Assembly (NCBI RefSeq): GCF_037975245.1 | Contig: NC_092582.1 | Coordinates: 24,342,077 to 24,406,076 of the forward strand | Length of the DNA: 64,000 nt | DNA from: Apostichopus japonicus | Lineage: Eukaryota; Echinodermata; Holothuroidea; Aspidochirotida; Stichopodidae | Direction of reading: 5' to 3' | Shown: positions 1 to 11,983 of the stretch, one piece after another | How the letters are laid out: every line of letters starts with the position of its first letter | Position numbering within the stretch: position 1 is the stretch's first letter | The notes under the pieces: model-generated | Databases searched by the model: none | Told to the model about the DNA's origin: nothing | Seen by the model: only the letters and a program-made list of their open reading frames with translations | Program-made: the position numbers and the translations under genes

Positions 1-341
1 ATGATAATTGATGTGGTACAATGTGACAACCGGGGTATAGATTTATAATAAATTACTATCAGACTGGTTGATTACGTGAGATGAGACTACTTTGAGTTTT
101 ATCAAGGTAGGAACTCAAGAAACTGACACACTAAAACAGTTTGTTTTAAAAATTATATTTATTAGCTTTTTAAGTTCAAATTAGCACTGGTCTTCAACGA
201 TCGCAAGTTGTTTTAAATCGCCAAAAAGGTGCACCAAATGGCGCCAATTGCATCCTCATTTTTCAAAAATCTGTACCTTGTGAGGGGGGCACACCCACCC
301 TCATATACCCCCCTGCGCCGCTCGAGCGGCGCGATAGCTGC
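1..341. other. Non-coding flank left of the large TIR element
   Basis: AT-rich sequence, then a short GC-rich stretch with the palindromic core CGCTCGAGCG near 319-328, next to the element end at 342. I see no gene. Confidence 0.5.
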
Positions 342-354
342 CTACTCTCTTAAA

Positions 355-640
355 ATGAGAGACTGAAATTTCAGTCTAATCGACTGAAATTTCAGTCTAA
401 TGATGGATGGGATAAGGGATCAGACTACTTAGACTGAATTTCAGTCTGAAATGTAAAGACTGAAGGTCAGTCTTAATTAGACTGAGTACTCTGCAGTCTA
501 ATAGACTGAAAATCAAACCACTTTAGACTGAACAGTCAGCAGTTTAGACTGATTTATTGCAGCACCAGTCTTAATTAGATTGAATATGCTCAGTCTATTA
601 GACTGAAATCAGACTGAACAGTCGGTCCTTTAGACTGAAT
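355..640. repeat. Left subterminal array of AGACTGA/TCAGTCT motifs
   Basis: The heptamer AGACTGA and its complement TCAGTCT recur roughly every 15-40 bases in both orientations, forming palindromes such as ACTGAAATTTCAGT. The mirror region at 4975-5110 has the same motif. Clustered subterminal motifs of this kind commonly bind transposase. Confidence 0.7.
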
Positions 641-3073
641 TATTACACATCACAGCTATACTGTCAATCTTATAAACTGCAAATCCTGGATTGAACAAGC
701 TTTTCTATTGATCCTCCGTGTTAGCTTGGTGCTGGAATTCTTCAATATAGATGCATTTAAGGCCATCATCAAAGACAACATTCAATGATCTGTTAATGCA
801 GGGGAATTTACTGAAAGGTGCTACTTCATTGAGTGACTTCGCCTTCACATCCAATCATGTTAGGCTATAAAGACCAGAAAATCGTTGTGACAGTCACACA
901 CAAAGTACATTAAAAATGGTATTCCATCAAGAAATATAATTGTCAATATCCACCGAACAGTAATTTTATTTCCACTAACTCACTTATATTTTCTTATAGA
1001 ATTTTCGTTATCATATTAAAAAAAAAAACAGAAATCAAAACTACAATATTCTGAGGGATGTTCAACACAACATGTTATCTTTCCAACAAACGTTCAAATT
1101 AAAAAGATGCTTTACATAACAGTGACATATTTTCAGTTCAATATTAATCTGTCAAATTTCTGCTTGAATTGGGCCATCTAAAATGTTCTTTAATTTTTTG
1201 GAAAAAGGATTAGGTGAGCTGAGAACAGATCAGTGGTGTCGCCAATGGGTGGCCTGGGGAACCCCTCCCCCAAGAGGGAATTCACAAATAGACATAACAC
1301 CAACCAAAATTCATATGTCTGGCAACACCACTGCAACAGAAAGCACTTTAAATTCTTTGTATATTACCACCAGGTGGTAATACCCTGGAATTCATTGACA
1401 ACACAGCTGTAAATTGAGTCGTTATATACCCAGCTGATCCCATCTCCCGATCTCACTGAACTTTAACTTTTCCGCTGTAAAGGATGTAGTAACTATACGA
1501 TCCTACCTTTACAAAAGGGATAGGATGGAAACACGACGATAGTACAATGGATCTGGTACATTGCCTTTTTTTCCAGTTGTAAATCATTAATGTATAGTAG
1601 CAACAATTTCTTAGAATGATTTCAAAATGGGGAAAACATATGACAAATTTTCAGAAGGTTATTTATAAAATATTAGGAATGGTTAAACTATATATCAGTG
1701 CCGTCAACATTTAAATACTTTGTGTTTCAATGATATAGATTGGCGATTGCTGAAAGTCATTATCCAGCACACACAAAACAACATATTACAAGCAGTTAAC
1801 AGAATGGCACTAACTTCATAATGGCTATTAGATAAACATGAATTATTATATACTGCATTCACAATTTCATGATATGGCATTCATATAAAGCAAATTTGTA
1901 TGCAAAAACAGCACATGTGACTATTATACCACCCTCAATTATTTCTTAACTTTCTGATAGTAATCATGTATAGTGATTTTGATTGGGATTTCAATCAAAC
2001 TTTGAAGTTTTGTAAATTATCTGACGTGAATCATTTAATGTCGGGCTCAAGCTGAAAAAAAAAATGTGACTCAAAGTCGACTAAAAAATAATGAGGAAAG
2101 GATATTCTCAAATGGAATTTTCTACAGTTACTGAATTTATAATAATCAGGTTACTTGCTTTTCATGGCACAAGTTATGGAATATTGTGCATAATAAATAA
2201 TATTAGCTTAATTAATTGCTTAATTAAATAAACCTTCAACATAGTGAGTGCAGTGAAATGTGGGAACATTAAAGTAAACATTAAAATAACATGCTCGAAA
2301 AATCATACAACAAAGTTTTTTTGGCAACTAGGTGTTTGTTTAATTACATTCATAATTAGATCAGTATCATTAAAAAACATTTTTGACAACCAAAAATCAA
2401 TGAAATATTTATTTCTGGAGCCCTATTCATATAAAACTGTTGGTAAACTCTGGGTAATCAATTTAACATTTTAGGGTATGTGTTAGTTACTCCTTAAAGG
2501 TATTGAAGACTTGTCCCAAACAGCATGCAGCCATCTGAAAAGTTAACTTTCTGTTGCTTGCAAGTGATGTTTGTTCGTGTCGCTAACAAAGACAGACAGT
2601 AATGAAACGTGATACCTTGATATCTTTAGCTGAACCTGAGATGTTCATCGCTGTATCGTTTATACACTGTGATGTGGGTATTGACCGCAGCTGTATGTAC
2701 TGACTGTACACTAGTGTCTAATTACCGACGGTAGCAAGCTGTGTTTGTATTTTCTGGGATCCATGGCAGTGTCTAACACTTCTGTCACACCTCATTTGAA
2801 ACTAGGTCAGATTACCGGCATTAGACGTTCTTTTTGCGCGAGTCTTCACACCCTTTTAAAGTTACTCCACGCTGACAGACGGGGTTCCGGCCTACAGAGC
2901 AATAAAATGTAACATTCACTCCTTGAAATTACTCCATGCTGACTGCCCTTATTGATGTGGCAAGGATACGGACTAGAGACTTCACTTCTGTTGGTTGCAA
3001 AATTCCATACACCATGGAACTCACAAAACTAGTGTTGTAGAGGGGGTGTATAGTCTATGTTAAATGTATGTTC

Positions 3074-3219
3074 TACGCCTCTGTCCCTGTTGGAATGGCC
3101 AGTTTATCTGCCACAATGAAGAATTGTTTGGGGTTCAATTCTGGTCCGAGAGATAGGATGAAAGGCTGCCAATATTGTCCTTGTCTGCCCTGTGCTGCGC
3201 TCTCAATATCTGTGCCCTC
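3074..3219 (-). pseudogene. Late exon of a SAMD3-like transposon gene, broken
   Basis: On the minus strand an acceptor (cttcaccaaacag) precedes a frame reading GRQGQYWQPFILSLGPELNP then KQFFIVADKLAIPTGTEA. The PFIL-LG...P-QFF-V-D--AIP pattern is one I associate with the C-terminal part of uncharacterised animal proteins annotated as SAM-domain protein 3-like, many of which are repeat-borne. The frame hits a stop just after GTEA where the family usually continues. A one-base deletion would explain this, so the copy is probably dead. Recognition is by motif memory only. Confidence 0.45.
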
Positions 3220-3840
3220 CTGTTTGGTGAAGATAAAAATAAATGTGATAAAGGACAAGCAATATGGTATGAATCAAAACATTCTTAAAAAAAGATATGT
3301 TGAGAGGTAGAGTTCGATGTGGACTAGACTAGAATAATATTTAGGAGAGAATGGAGAAAGAAGAACATGACTGGCATTGTACGAAGGAGATATATCAATT
3401 CATAATAGGCAGCAATATGTCATCCATGGTGGGTGAGATGTGTTATGTGAAGGTGGATTCAAATTCAACCTAACATTTATGGGTTATCATGTTGATTTTG
3501 GCAGGTACATGGTTACCAAGCAAGGTTTGTTGTTAGTTGTTTTCAGAAATTTCTCTTTTTAAGGATAAATTGTTCATGACATCTCCTGATTCCATTTCAT
3601 CAGCATAGAAAACCAGTGAACAAGGAATATGATTTACATTTTAGCCTACTGATTTCACTAATATGTCTATCTGCTTGTAAAAGAAACTGATTTCATAAGA
3701 TTAGTGAATGGTAATATTACTGTAAAATCTTATAGTAAAGACTGATGGCCCACTATATGTTTAATAAAATAGCAAAAGCATACCAATTCTTTTCCAGTTT
3801 CCACATGATTTAAATACAATGGTAATTGTTTAACAGAATC

Positions 3841-4385
3841 GTGATAGCTTCATGCTGTAATGGCTGTAGCAGTAACTATATTTTTTCAAATAATTAAGGG
3901 TGCTTACAATCTATGCATAATAGTACTGTGTTTTGCAATTTCTTCAGCATTGTTATGTTCAAGTATTTGTTATGAGGTTAACCTAGCCTAGATTCATTTG
4001 GGACGATCATTGGGGACGTACATATTGCAGTCCTGACAAGCGTGCTTATTCGCCCGACGATTGGGTACATATGCAGGACAGGCGGGCTAATTTGCCAGAC
4101 GATCTGGTACCGTGATAGCTTCATGCTGTAATGGCTGTAGCAGTCACTACATTTTTCAAATAATTAAGGGTGCTTACAATCTATGCATAATAGTACTGTG
4201 TTTTGCAATTTCTTGAGCATTATTATGTCCAAGTATTTGTTATGAGGTTAACCTAGCCTAGGCTAGATTCATTTTGGGACGATCGAGTACATATTGCAGG
4301 ACAAGCGTGCTTATTCGCCCGACGATCGGGTACATATGCAGGACAGGCGGGCTGATTTGCCCGACGATCGGGTACATATGCAGGA
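3841..4385 (+). repeat. 271-bp tandem duplication inside the large element
   Basis: The segment beginning GTGATAGCTTCATGCTG at 3841 repeats from 4112 with few changes. The first copy ends in a diverged stretch of the 42-bp minisatellite. Confidence 0.75.
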
Positions 4386-4460
4386 TAGGCGGGCTGATTT
4401 GCCCGACGATCGGGTACATATGCAGGACCGGCGTGCTTATTCGCCGACGATCGTGTTAAT
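4315..4460 (+). repeat. 42-bp minisatellite, about 3.5 units
   Basis: The phrase GACGATCGGGTACATATGCA starts at 4321, 4363 and 4405, with a one-base-short unit at 4446. Earlier diverged units lie at 4020-4105. Because 42 is a multiple of three, short frames stay open here without being genes. Confidence 0.8.
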
Positions 4461-4612
4461 AGGCCCCACCAATTATAACAACAGCCTAGGCCCTATTTGC
4501 TATGGTACAGCCTAGCTAGGCCTACCTCGCGCACAAGCCTAGAATAACTAACGTTACGAACTGCCAAGCTTTTATTCTGTATTAATTGGAAAACAACAAA
4601 AAACATACATAC

Positions 4613-4684
4613 CTTTCCCTCGAAAACTGTTTTCACTTCGTGGAAACCTTTATTTGTAAGAAAAGTTCTTAAAGACTCAGCCAT
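4613..4684 (-). pseudogene. Start exon of the same SAMD3-like gene (N-terminal part of a SAM domain)
   Basis: A 72-nt minus-strand exon starts at ATG and reads MAESLRTFLTNKGFHEVKTV then FEGK. It ends at a donor GGAAAG|GTATGT in phase 0. The L-FL---GF-E---VFE pattern matches the first two helices of a sterile alpha motif. Its position close to the right terminus suits a promoter in the subterminal region. I did not find the middle exons. Confidence 0.4.
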
Positions 4685-5123
4685 TGCTAATTTATAACCT
4701 TTACTCTAGCTTAGACATACGGTCGTCTGTCTCGTTCATGCCTAGCTGTGTGTACGGCGTGCGTACGTACAGTACAGCGAGTACCTGGCTAATAGTAGTA
4801 TATATGTACACAAGTTGTAGCGCTGGTTGTCACTTGTTTTTTGTGCTGCGTATTTGCAAGTTTTCGGATGACGTAGGCGCATTTCTGTTCTCTGATTGGA
4901 TACATTTTTCAGTGGAATACAGAGACTGAAAATGGTAAGATGCCATGCCACATGTGATTAGCTGATTGGTTAATACAGTCAGTCCAAAACAGCGACTGAA
5001 CGGTGTAACTGATAATACAGTCTAAGTAGAGTGTTTCTCAGTCTAAACTCAGTGTATAACACTGAAAAAAATTTCAGTCTCAAAGAAGACTGAATTCTTC
5101 AGTCTATCATTTTAAGAGAGTAG

Positions 5124-5777
5124 CAGCCATATGGTTCGCGGGAAATAATACCTTCCTTGCCGGGAAAAACACATTTTTACAGCCCTGATATTGACGCATT
5201 TCGGTATAAAACCATGCAGGATCTATATGAGAACTGCACTATACCGGTGTCCTTCGATGCAACACTGCCATCCAGAGATAAAATGTTATACACCCCGACT
5301 TGAATGCTAATTGTACCCCAAACCTATAGTACCGTAACTCATACAATGAATCTTAAAATTTCGCATGTGAAACTTAATTAATGACCTTTTGCCCGTATTA
5401 ACCAAATTTGACAAAATCCGCGGCAACACACCACTTTATAAATAACAAGTGATCGGGTTGTGTTTTAGTGACGTCTAGAGGTCGTGCACTGACCTACATG
5501 GAGTGTGACCACTGCCGATTTTGCAATCTCCCAAGATCAGGCCCCGAAAAATCCCAAGAAATCCCAAAGACACTGTACTGTACATGGATATCTAGCAATA
5601 TCTAGCGATATCTATAGGGATGAAAATCCAAAGATCTTCCATAAACTGAAGGCAAATAGAGAATCGAAGCCTTCAGTGTGTAATGAACTTAAAACTGTGC
5701 GTCTTTCGAAATGAAAAGAATGTGGGGCATAGCCAGTAAACAGATAAAAGTTATTTATTTCAGTCTCATTTCAATTA
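5124..5777. other. Unassigned spacer
   Basis: No gene recognised. A 69-codon frame at 5505-5714 has no recognisable domain and no splice context that I trust. Confidence 0.4.
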
Positions 5778-7232
5778 TTCGAATTTGTAAAGCAAACAGC
5801 AAATATCACATCATATCAGTGAGCGTGAAAATGACGTTCCATGATGAACAGCCTCCAAACTGTCTATGTGTGTAGTGTTCGGTTTCGGAAATATCTGGTA
5901 TTTTTTCATTTCCTTCAACGAAGTTTTATAGTAGCCGTTATAAGAGGGTTTAATATTTGTACACCAATACATGGGCGCAGATCCTGGCGGGGGCAGCGGG
6001 ACGCGTCCCACCAACTTTTTCAGTGGCGGGGACATACCGTGTCCCCATGCACCAAGTTGTCTTGACCAAACGTTGCATTTAAAATTCCCCTGTATTGAAC
6101 TTTGGCGCAGTTTCATCCAGCAATGTGCAAATGACATGCTATAAGAGACGAGAATTATTACTATTGACACTGTTAGGCGTGACTCCTCCGCTGAAGTATT
6201 AACACATTCAATCATGTGAAACAATCCATACACGAGACTGGTAAATTGTGGTCAGCAAAACGGACTGAGTGCGAACAAAACAATCGTTACAACTCACACT
6301 GTGTGTTGTCATTTTGAGCTAGCTTCACGTCCAGTTCTCATTTTCTTATAGTTATCCACAGTTGTTAAATATAGGACGGAAATCGCATTTGCGGCAGTCT
6401 ATAATTGTTTTCTGGGAGAGGATCCCAGACCCATCGTATACAAAAGTCTACTTGGATTTTTTGTCCCCTGATGTTTTTTTTTCTTCTGCAGACGCCCATG
6501 TATTTCCCAAACTAAATTTCTAACCCATGAGATCTAAACCTTAAGGAGGTTTGGGACCATCATTGGGTCTGGGAAGTGTTATTTCCGGCGATCTGGGAGG
6601 TATATTTGCCCAAAAAATTCTTGTACGCTGCGCGCGAACCCATGGTCGCGCTCCGCTTAGAGAGTATCAGAGAACATATACACGCGTCTGCACCATCATC
6701 CAAGACTGATCCGCGCCCATGCACCAATAAATTAACTGTGTCAGAATTTTCGAAAATTCCCTGACCAACATTCTTAAACATACTTCCCTCTACTCGTGCA
6801 AGTTTTACCGGTCTGTTATGGGTTGAAGGAAGTTTTTTCTATATTGGTTGTTCATAGATGAAAATTTGTGCAACATTATGGGTATGTTTTGAAGTGAATT
6901 TATTTCACGAGAAATGTAAACTTTCAAATTCTGAACAAATAATGGGCTTAAAACCTTAAAAAGTGGGGCTGACGGGTATTGTGGGCCGCGACGTAAAATC
7001 ACCTACAAAAGCAATGACCCACAGGAGATGCAATGAGGTCGAACATGATGTGTGACTGGTGACAATCTTCAAAAAGGTTTTGGATGAAACAAAACTATTG
7101 GGAAATACTTGGCACTCAGGCAAAAGTGTAGATCTGGTTGGTCATTTTAAAGCCCGAGATGTGCCATTTCCGGTGATCTGGGGGGTATCAAAACCAGAAA
7201 TTTTCTTGAACGCTGCGCGCCAACCGATGGTG
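5778..7232 (+). mobile_element. Truncated copy of the ~2-kb hAT-like repeat family, split by another insertion
   Basis: Sequence from TTCGAATTTGTAAAGC onward matches parts of the copies at 28188-30156 (same strand) and 15287-17440 (opposite strand), including the module TGTACACCAATA and the subterminal module GCGCCAACCGATGG. Homology stops at 7232, so the right terminus is missing. Relative to the other copies, a segment between about 5858 and 5862 is deleted. The frames in this stretch are repeat by-products. Confidence 0.65.
5970..6721. mobile_element. 752-bp non-autonomous hAT-like element with perfect 8-bp target duplication
   Basis: The ends are CATGGGCGCAGATC and, inverted, CATGGGCGCGGATC. 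The element is flanked on both sides by CACCAATA (5962-5969 and 6722-6729). Removing it restores the reading TGTACACCAATAAATTAAC seen at 29550 and, inverted, near 15845, so the empty site is directly visible. No transposase frame is present. Near the right end it carries the same GATCTGGGAGG...GTACGCTGCGCG module found in the other hAT-like elements here. Confidence 0.9.
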
Positions 7233-10200
7233 AGAGGCGAGTGTAAGTTTCAAGGAAAAACGCGTATACTATCGACTAGCGAAATCTATATCGTGATAGT
7301 ATTGCGTCACTACAAGTGTCATCAAGACAACAAGATCATTAGACATCTTAAGCATTTTTCAGGATATTGTTTTACTACAAGCTTGGAGAGAAGTCAATAT
7401 TTTATCATTTCTAAAACCTTTTGAAATGACGAGATGAAAGTATTTTGGTATTTCAACATTAATCAGAAAATGTCCAAATTATACACTTGGATAGAAGTCT
7501 GGGGGGGGGGAGGGTCAATGTTACATACAGCTGAGAAGAAGGCCACTGCTACGGGTGTACATCCCTCCCCGCTCCCCCCCCCCCCCCTTGCGACTTCACT
7601 AAAACAGTATTCATAAAAGTAGGCAAAACTGCAAGGTGTATGGAGCCAATTGGTAGTCTAATTATGCCTCGGAGTGCACCATTTAACATAAATTTTCAAA
7701 ATAAATTCAGGGGACGGGGCTACTGAGATTTCGAATCCACCTATAGTCTGACCATAAAGGTTCATTCCTCTTCCTAAATTTGTCGGGAGAATTAGGAATG
7801 TGAACCCACGTTACTGGGTACTAAACCATACAGGAGAATCGATCCGTTTTCACGATTGGAGACGCAAACTTACCGATACAGCCCCCCCCCCCCCCATGAA
7901 TGCACATTGTACTTGATCAGAAATATACACAAATTAGCCACAAGATGTACCTCCTCCTATATGTTCTACACCCTTCCCCATATCTATGAAGACATGTGAC
8001 AAATCACTTGATTGATGTAGGAAGGAATGATAAAATGAATGGGTTTGGGAGGGTGTCGGGAGGCATTCCAATTAAGCAAACAATACACATTTTTTTCATT
8101 ACTGTGACCCACATGGAACACTGACAACTTTCAAAAATTTCATATTAAATTGTTGATTATTTTATCCCTAAAGTTTCGAATATTTCTGGGAATTTCAACC
8201 CTTTCTCAAAATTGAAACCCTTTTTTCTTGAAACTCAAATTTGTCTTAAAATCGCCATCTGTAATTTAACCGAAATTCTGAACATTAAACTACTTTATCT
8301 GAATTAAACTTCTTCGATTTATTTAGACCTCTTTTTTAAGTCCCTTCATTTAACATGTCGAATTATTTTTATTTCTCGAATTTCTTTCTTATATAAATTT
8401 CCACTATCTTATCTCAAAAAAAAAATTCTTGATGAGGATGGTACGGTACTAAGTAAAAAGGGAGAAGGGGGGGGGGAGGGCTACATGAATTAAATATTAA
8501 CATTATTGGTGAAATGTCGACATAGTATTTTGATTTGAGCAATTACGAGGTACGTAAAAAAACAAAACACCGTTTGCTCGCTTGACACTCTCTTTGCTGG
8601 TGCAAAGATTTAGCTGAATAATCCAGCACTGACATGGAGTGGAATTAATTACAAAGGTGGTTGGGGGCGGGGATGAAAAAAAGTTGTGTAGTTACATTTA
8701 TTCCAATAATTTCATGATGATCAAGGGATTATTTGTAAACAAAAATGTAACTTGACACAGACACGTTTTGTCTGCACGATGTGTCTGCAAGATGTGTATG
8801 ACTGAACAAGGATGTTCTATTTATGTTATTCCATGTAGGTTTTAATATTCATTAAACATGTACTCCTTAAATCATTTGAAACAGACGGTATTTAACTATT
8901 GTGTTTATTGTTTGTTTATGCATCCAAGCAGATAATAGGGTGGGGAATGTGTACATCAAATGCTTTTTGCCCACATTTTAACCGGTGGTGGGGGAGGAGG
9001 GGGTGGGGGACTAACACCCTACCGCTTAGGGAGAAATGTCAATGATAGCTTGATCTACTTGATATAGGTTGTGTTGTATTATTTACTTCCTCGACCCCTT
9101 CCTTACTACATATTACCCAATCGACGTCAGGTTTCAAATTGTCTGTCTTCACCGGGTATGTATAACGTTACGTCCGTCGTACATTTACTTTCTATTGGCG
9201 CCAAAATGTCTGTTACAAATTTCAAACATCACCCGCGAACAGCTGGGAAACACCTGTATATGAATATTGAATACCTGTTCACTTCTATAGTATCTATCAC
9301 TGAATGGTTTAGTGTTATATTAGTGGAGTTGCAGAGTACGTATTATATTCGTGGACGTTGTTTGTTACCATTGACTTGTTGAGTGGTTATTAAGATGGAT
9401 GGTTTAATGGAGAGGAACCGCTGTTAATAGTTAAAACAGTAATTATTGATCAGAGAGATAATTTGACGGTAAGGTATAAAGGCATAGGCTAGGATGTGTA
9501 CAAAGGCCAGGCCAAACTTAGGTAGGCTATAGGCTACACTAGTAATAAATTAGTTAAGTTATGTTAGAATTCTCAAACATCACCCGCGAAAAGTTAGAAT
9601 TACTACTTTTAGCAAGAAGACATGCTTAGCAAATCTAACTCATAACAAATAAAATCTTGGCCTAGTTGTTGACTGATTATCAAAAAATTCCAAGTTAAAG
9701 CATATCTTAAATAAAAAGGAATTGAATAAAATGCAATCGAGACACTGAGTTTTCTTTAGGGATCTTAAATTAAGCGAAGAATAAAACCAGCGATTAACAT
9801 TCTAGGTGAGCTGATGCCTATCCTTTACTTCGAAAACAATAACACCATTCTAGCTAAGAAAAAATATCCATAGACAAAGTGTAGAAACTTTGTTATCCCT
9901 TCAAAAATCTTAAATCACAGAAAATTGTTTAACTCGATTTTAATCGTACATAACAAAACCTTATACTAGGCATTAATACAAGTCAATCTATAACATTCCA
10001 CAATTATTATTGTAATCACCTAACTTACTATTAATCTACCAGGTCGGACATTTGAGCAAATTGTGTAAGAAACCTGCAGCTTTTTACCGAGCAGGCTAAC
10101 TGAAATAATGTTATTTAATAACTGATTATTAGTTGAATGACCTAACTCCTGCCGATATACCTGACACTTATGGGGAAATATAGTTTGTATAGGGCCTACT

Positions 10201-11815
10201 GCTTGAAGCCTCTATAAAACAATTTTCCAATTAAAGTTTAATAATAATAAAATGCAATAAATAGTTATTAAAAAGAACTCTTTCGTCCATGTGTTTCCAG
10301 CAGCAACTACATTGTGTTGTTCTACTCACAGCTGGTTTTGTCTTAATTTTGCCCACTTAATTATAAAAAAACGTACGTCATTTCCAAGCCGGCCATGCGC
10401 ATGATATTTAATAATAAAAATGGTTTTGAAATTGAGAGTGCGCCATTTCTGTTACGCTGCAACACTCCACAGCAGACGTTAGGCAGAGCCGTATAGCTTA
10501 ACGTTAGTTTTAAAAGGGCGCCATCCTCTCATTAAACTTATAATTAACTGATTAATCTCTCGTGTTTGTTAATTTACATTTGACCGCTATCTGTTCACAC
10601 CCGATGAACTCCATAGTAACATAATATATTACAACGAAGACCCTATCGAACTGATTAAACTGAAAAGTAGTAATACTTAATTAGTTTATTTAAACCCTCA
10701 AGGATATGAAGTGTTTCCAGATAACAATATTATTTGTAAAAAAAGTGGATGGTACTATTTAATTGGAAGATACGATCAAGTTTAGTAAGTTAAGATCACA
10801 AGCAATACCCAATTTAGGAATAACTACAAACACGAAGAAAGAAAAATGTTACATTTCGAAAAAAAATCCACTAGAAGTTATGTCACACTCAAACCGTAAC
10901 TTAGGAATGAATTGGTAACTAAACACAGATAGACATCATCTTTTAAACAAATCGTATTAATTGGAAATAATTAAAATTCAAGCAGAATAGTCGGATTTGG
11001 ATCAATAAATTAAATAATTTGTTATATTCAAATTACAGTTGAAGCCTCATCGACCTTTCTCTCTTGAAACTTGAGTTTGATCTACATCTGCTTCTGTAAA
11101 TTGCATTTTAATTATAAGAAACAACCTATTTATTTAAACATAATTCTTCCAAATCTCCCTAAACATTATAAAAAACATTAGTTAAAGTAGAAGTTTCCTT
11201 TTCATGAATCCTATAACACTAGTGACTAATATTTACATTTAAATTACACTTTCCTTCATAAAGTTCTAAATTGAAACACAAATAAATTTGATTAATATTT
11301 TTCTTCAAAAGATAGAATAATCTCAATTCTTATTTACCCTTTTTTTTTATATAATTATCAACCCGTCATTGAGATTTGTTTCCAATTAACTAATAAATTT
11401 AAATATATAGCCTCACATTCTTACTTTATTAAACCTTACTTGCTATAAAACCCTTAATTCATTATTTAATTGTAAAACAATAAAAATAACCCTTTAACCC
11501 TACATTACCACTTTATTTTCCTCTTATCTAATCCACTTATGTATGTTAATATTTGTCTCCCCTTAAAATCAATCCCTTTTTCCCTTCCATTAATTTAGTC
11601 CTATTCACAAAGAAACACAACCTAAATGTCCTAGTTTACCGCTTTACTTTCCTTTATTCTTATTTCGTTATTTTTCTTATTTATAATATCCTAATAATTA
11701 TTCTAATCCTAACCAAATCCAATCTATTTATCTCTATCTACTCTATTATCAGTAACTCTATTCTTTCATTCTAGATTCCTATCTCCTGTGTGTATCTATA
11801 CTTCTGCTCTCCTAG
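7233..11815. other. Non-coding AT-rich stretch upstream of the LRR exon
   Basis: No exon recognised. It contains poly-C and poly-G tracts (7574-7587, 7882-7895, 8467-8476) and a G-rich patch at 8987-9010. From about 11340 to the exon, G is almost absent (13 G in 11401-11760 by hand count). The stretch is probably intron of the LRR gene, but its upstream exon was not found. Confidence 0.45.
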
Positions 11816-11983
11816 AGTTGATGAGTCTGGTCTGAACCTTATCCTTCAGTCTGGTCTCTCTCTCTCTATCCTGAGTTCTCTCCAGAAGCTGCTGATCTTT
11901 GACAACAACAGGAGACTGACTAATGAAGAGTTGGCGGCCATCTTGTCTTACTCCTCACAGTGTACAAGCTTGAAGGAGCTGAG
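11816..11983 (+). CDS. LRR exon of an NLR-like gene (first exon visible in the window)
   Basis: This exon of 168 nt encodes 56 residues, which is exactly two 28-residue ribonuclease-inhibitor-type leucine-rich repeats. It is bounded by a pyrimidine-rich acceptor (ctctcctag) and a strong donor (GAG|GTAAGTA). The reading contains LQKLLIFDNNRRLTNEELAA and ends SQCTSLKELR, fitting the LxxLxLxxN...SLxxLxL pattern. The exon begins with one base completing a codon and ends with two bases of the next codon, so the preceding exon should end with two bases of a codon. LRR arrays of this kind form the ligand-sensing C-terminal part of NACHT-LRR (NLR) cytosolic immune receptors, which are greatly expanded in echinoderms. 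No NACHT, DEATH or CARD domain lies in the window, so the NLR assignment is inference from LRR style. The 5' part of the gene must lie upstream of position 1 or in exons I could not recognise. Another LRR protein remains possible. Confidence 0.8.

Larger units (their letters stand above)
342..5123 (-). mobile_element. 4.8-kb DNA transposon with inverted ends and subterminal AGACTGA repeats, carrying a decayed SAMD3-like gene
   Basis: The left end reads CTACTCTCTTAAAATGA and the right end is its exact reverse complement over those 17 bases. The next ~20 bases also match well (AGACTGAA...TTCAGTCT). Both subterminal regions (355-640 and 4975-5110) hold many copies of AGACTGA and TCAGTCT, often paired as small palindromes. 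On the minus strand there is a start exon at 4684-4613 and a late exon at 3219-3074. I could not define a target-site duplication; the flanks ATAGCTGC and CAGCCATA do not match cleanly. I cannot assign a superfamily. The long, repeated ends and a host-like cargo gene suggest a large cut-and-paste element, now inactive. Confidence 0.65.

Noticed and set aside
7059-7424. 121-codon frame sharing GNTW-SGK and PVIWGVSKPEIFL with frames at 15278-15538
   Set aside because: The similarity is between copies of a non-autonomous repeat. The frames differ between copies and have no recognised domain.
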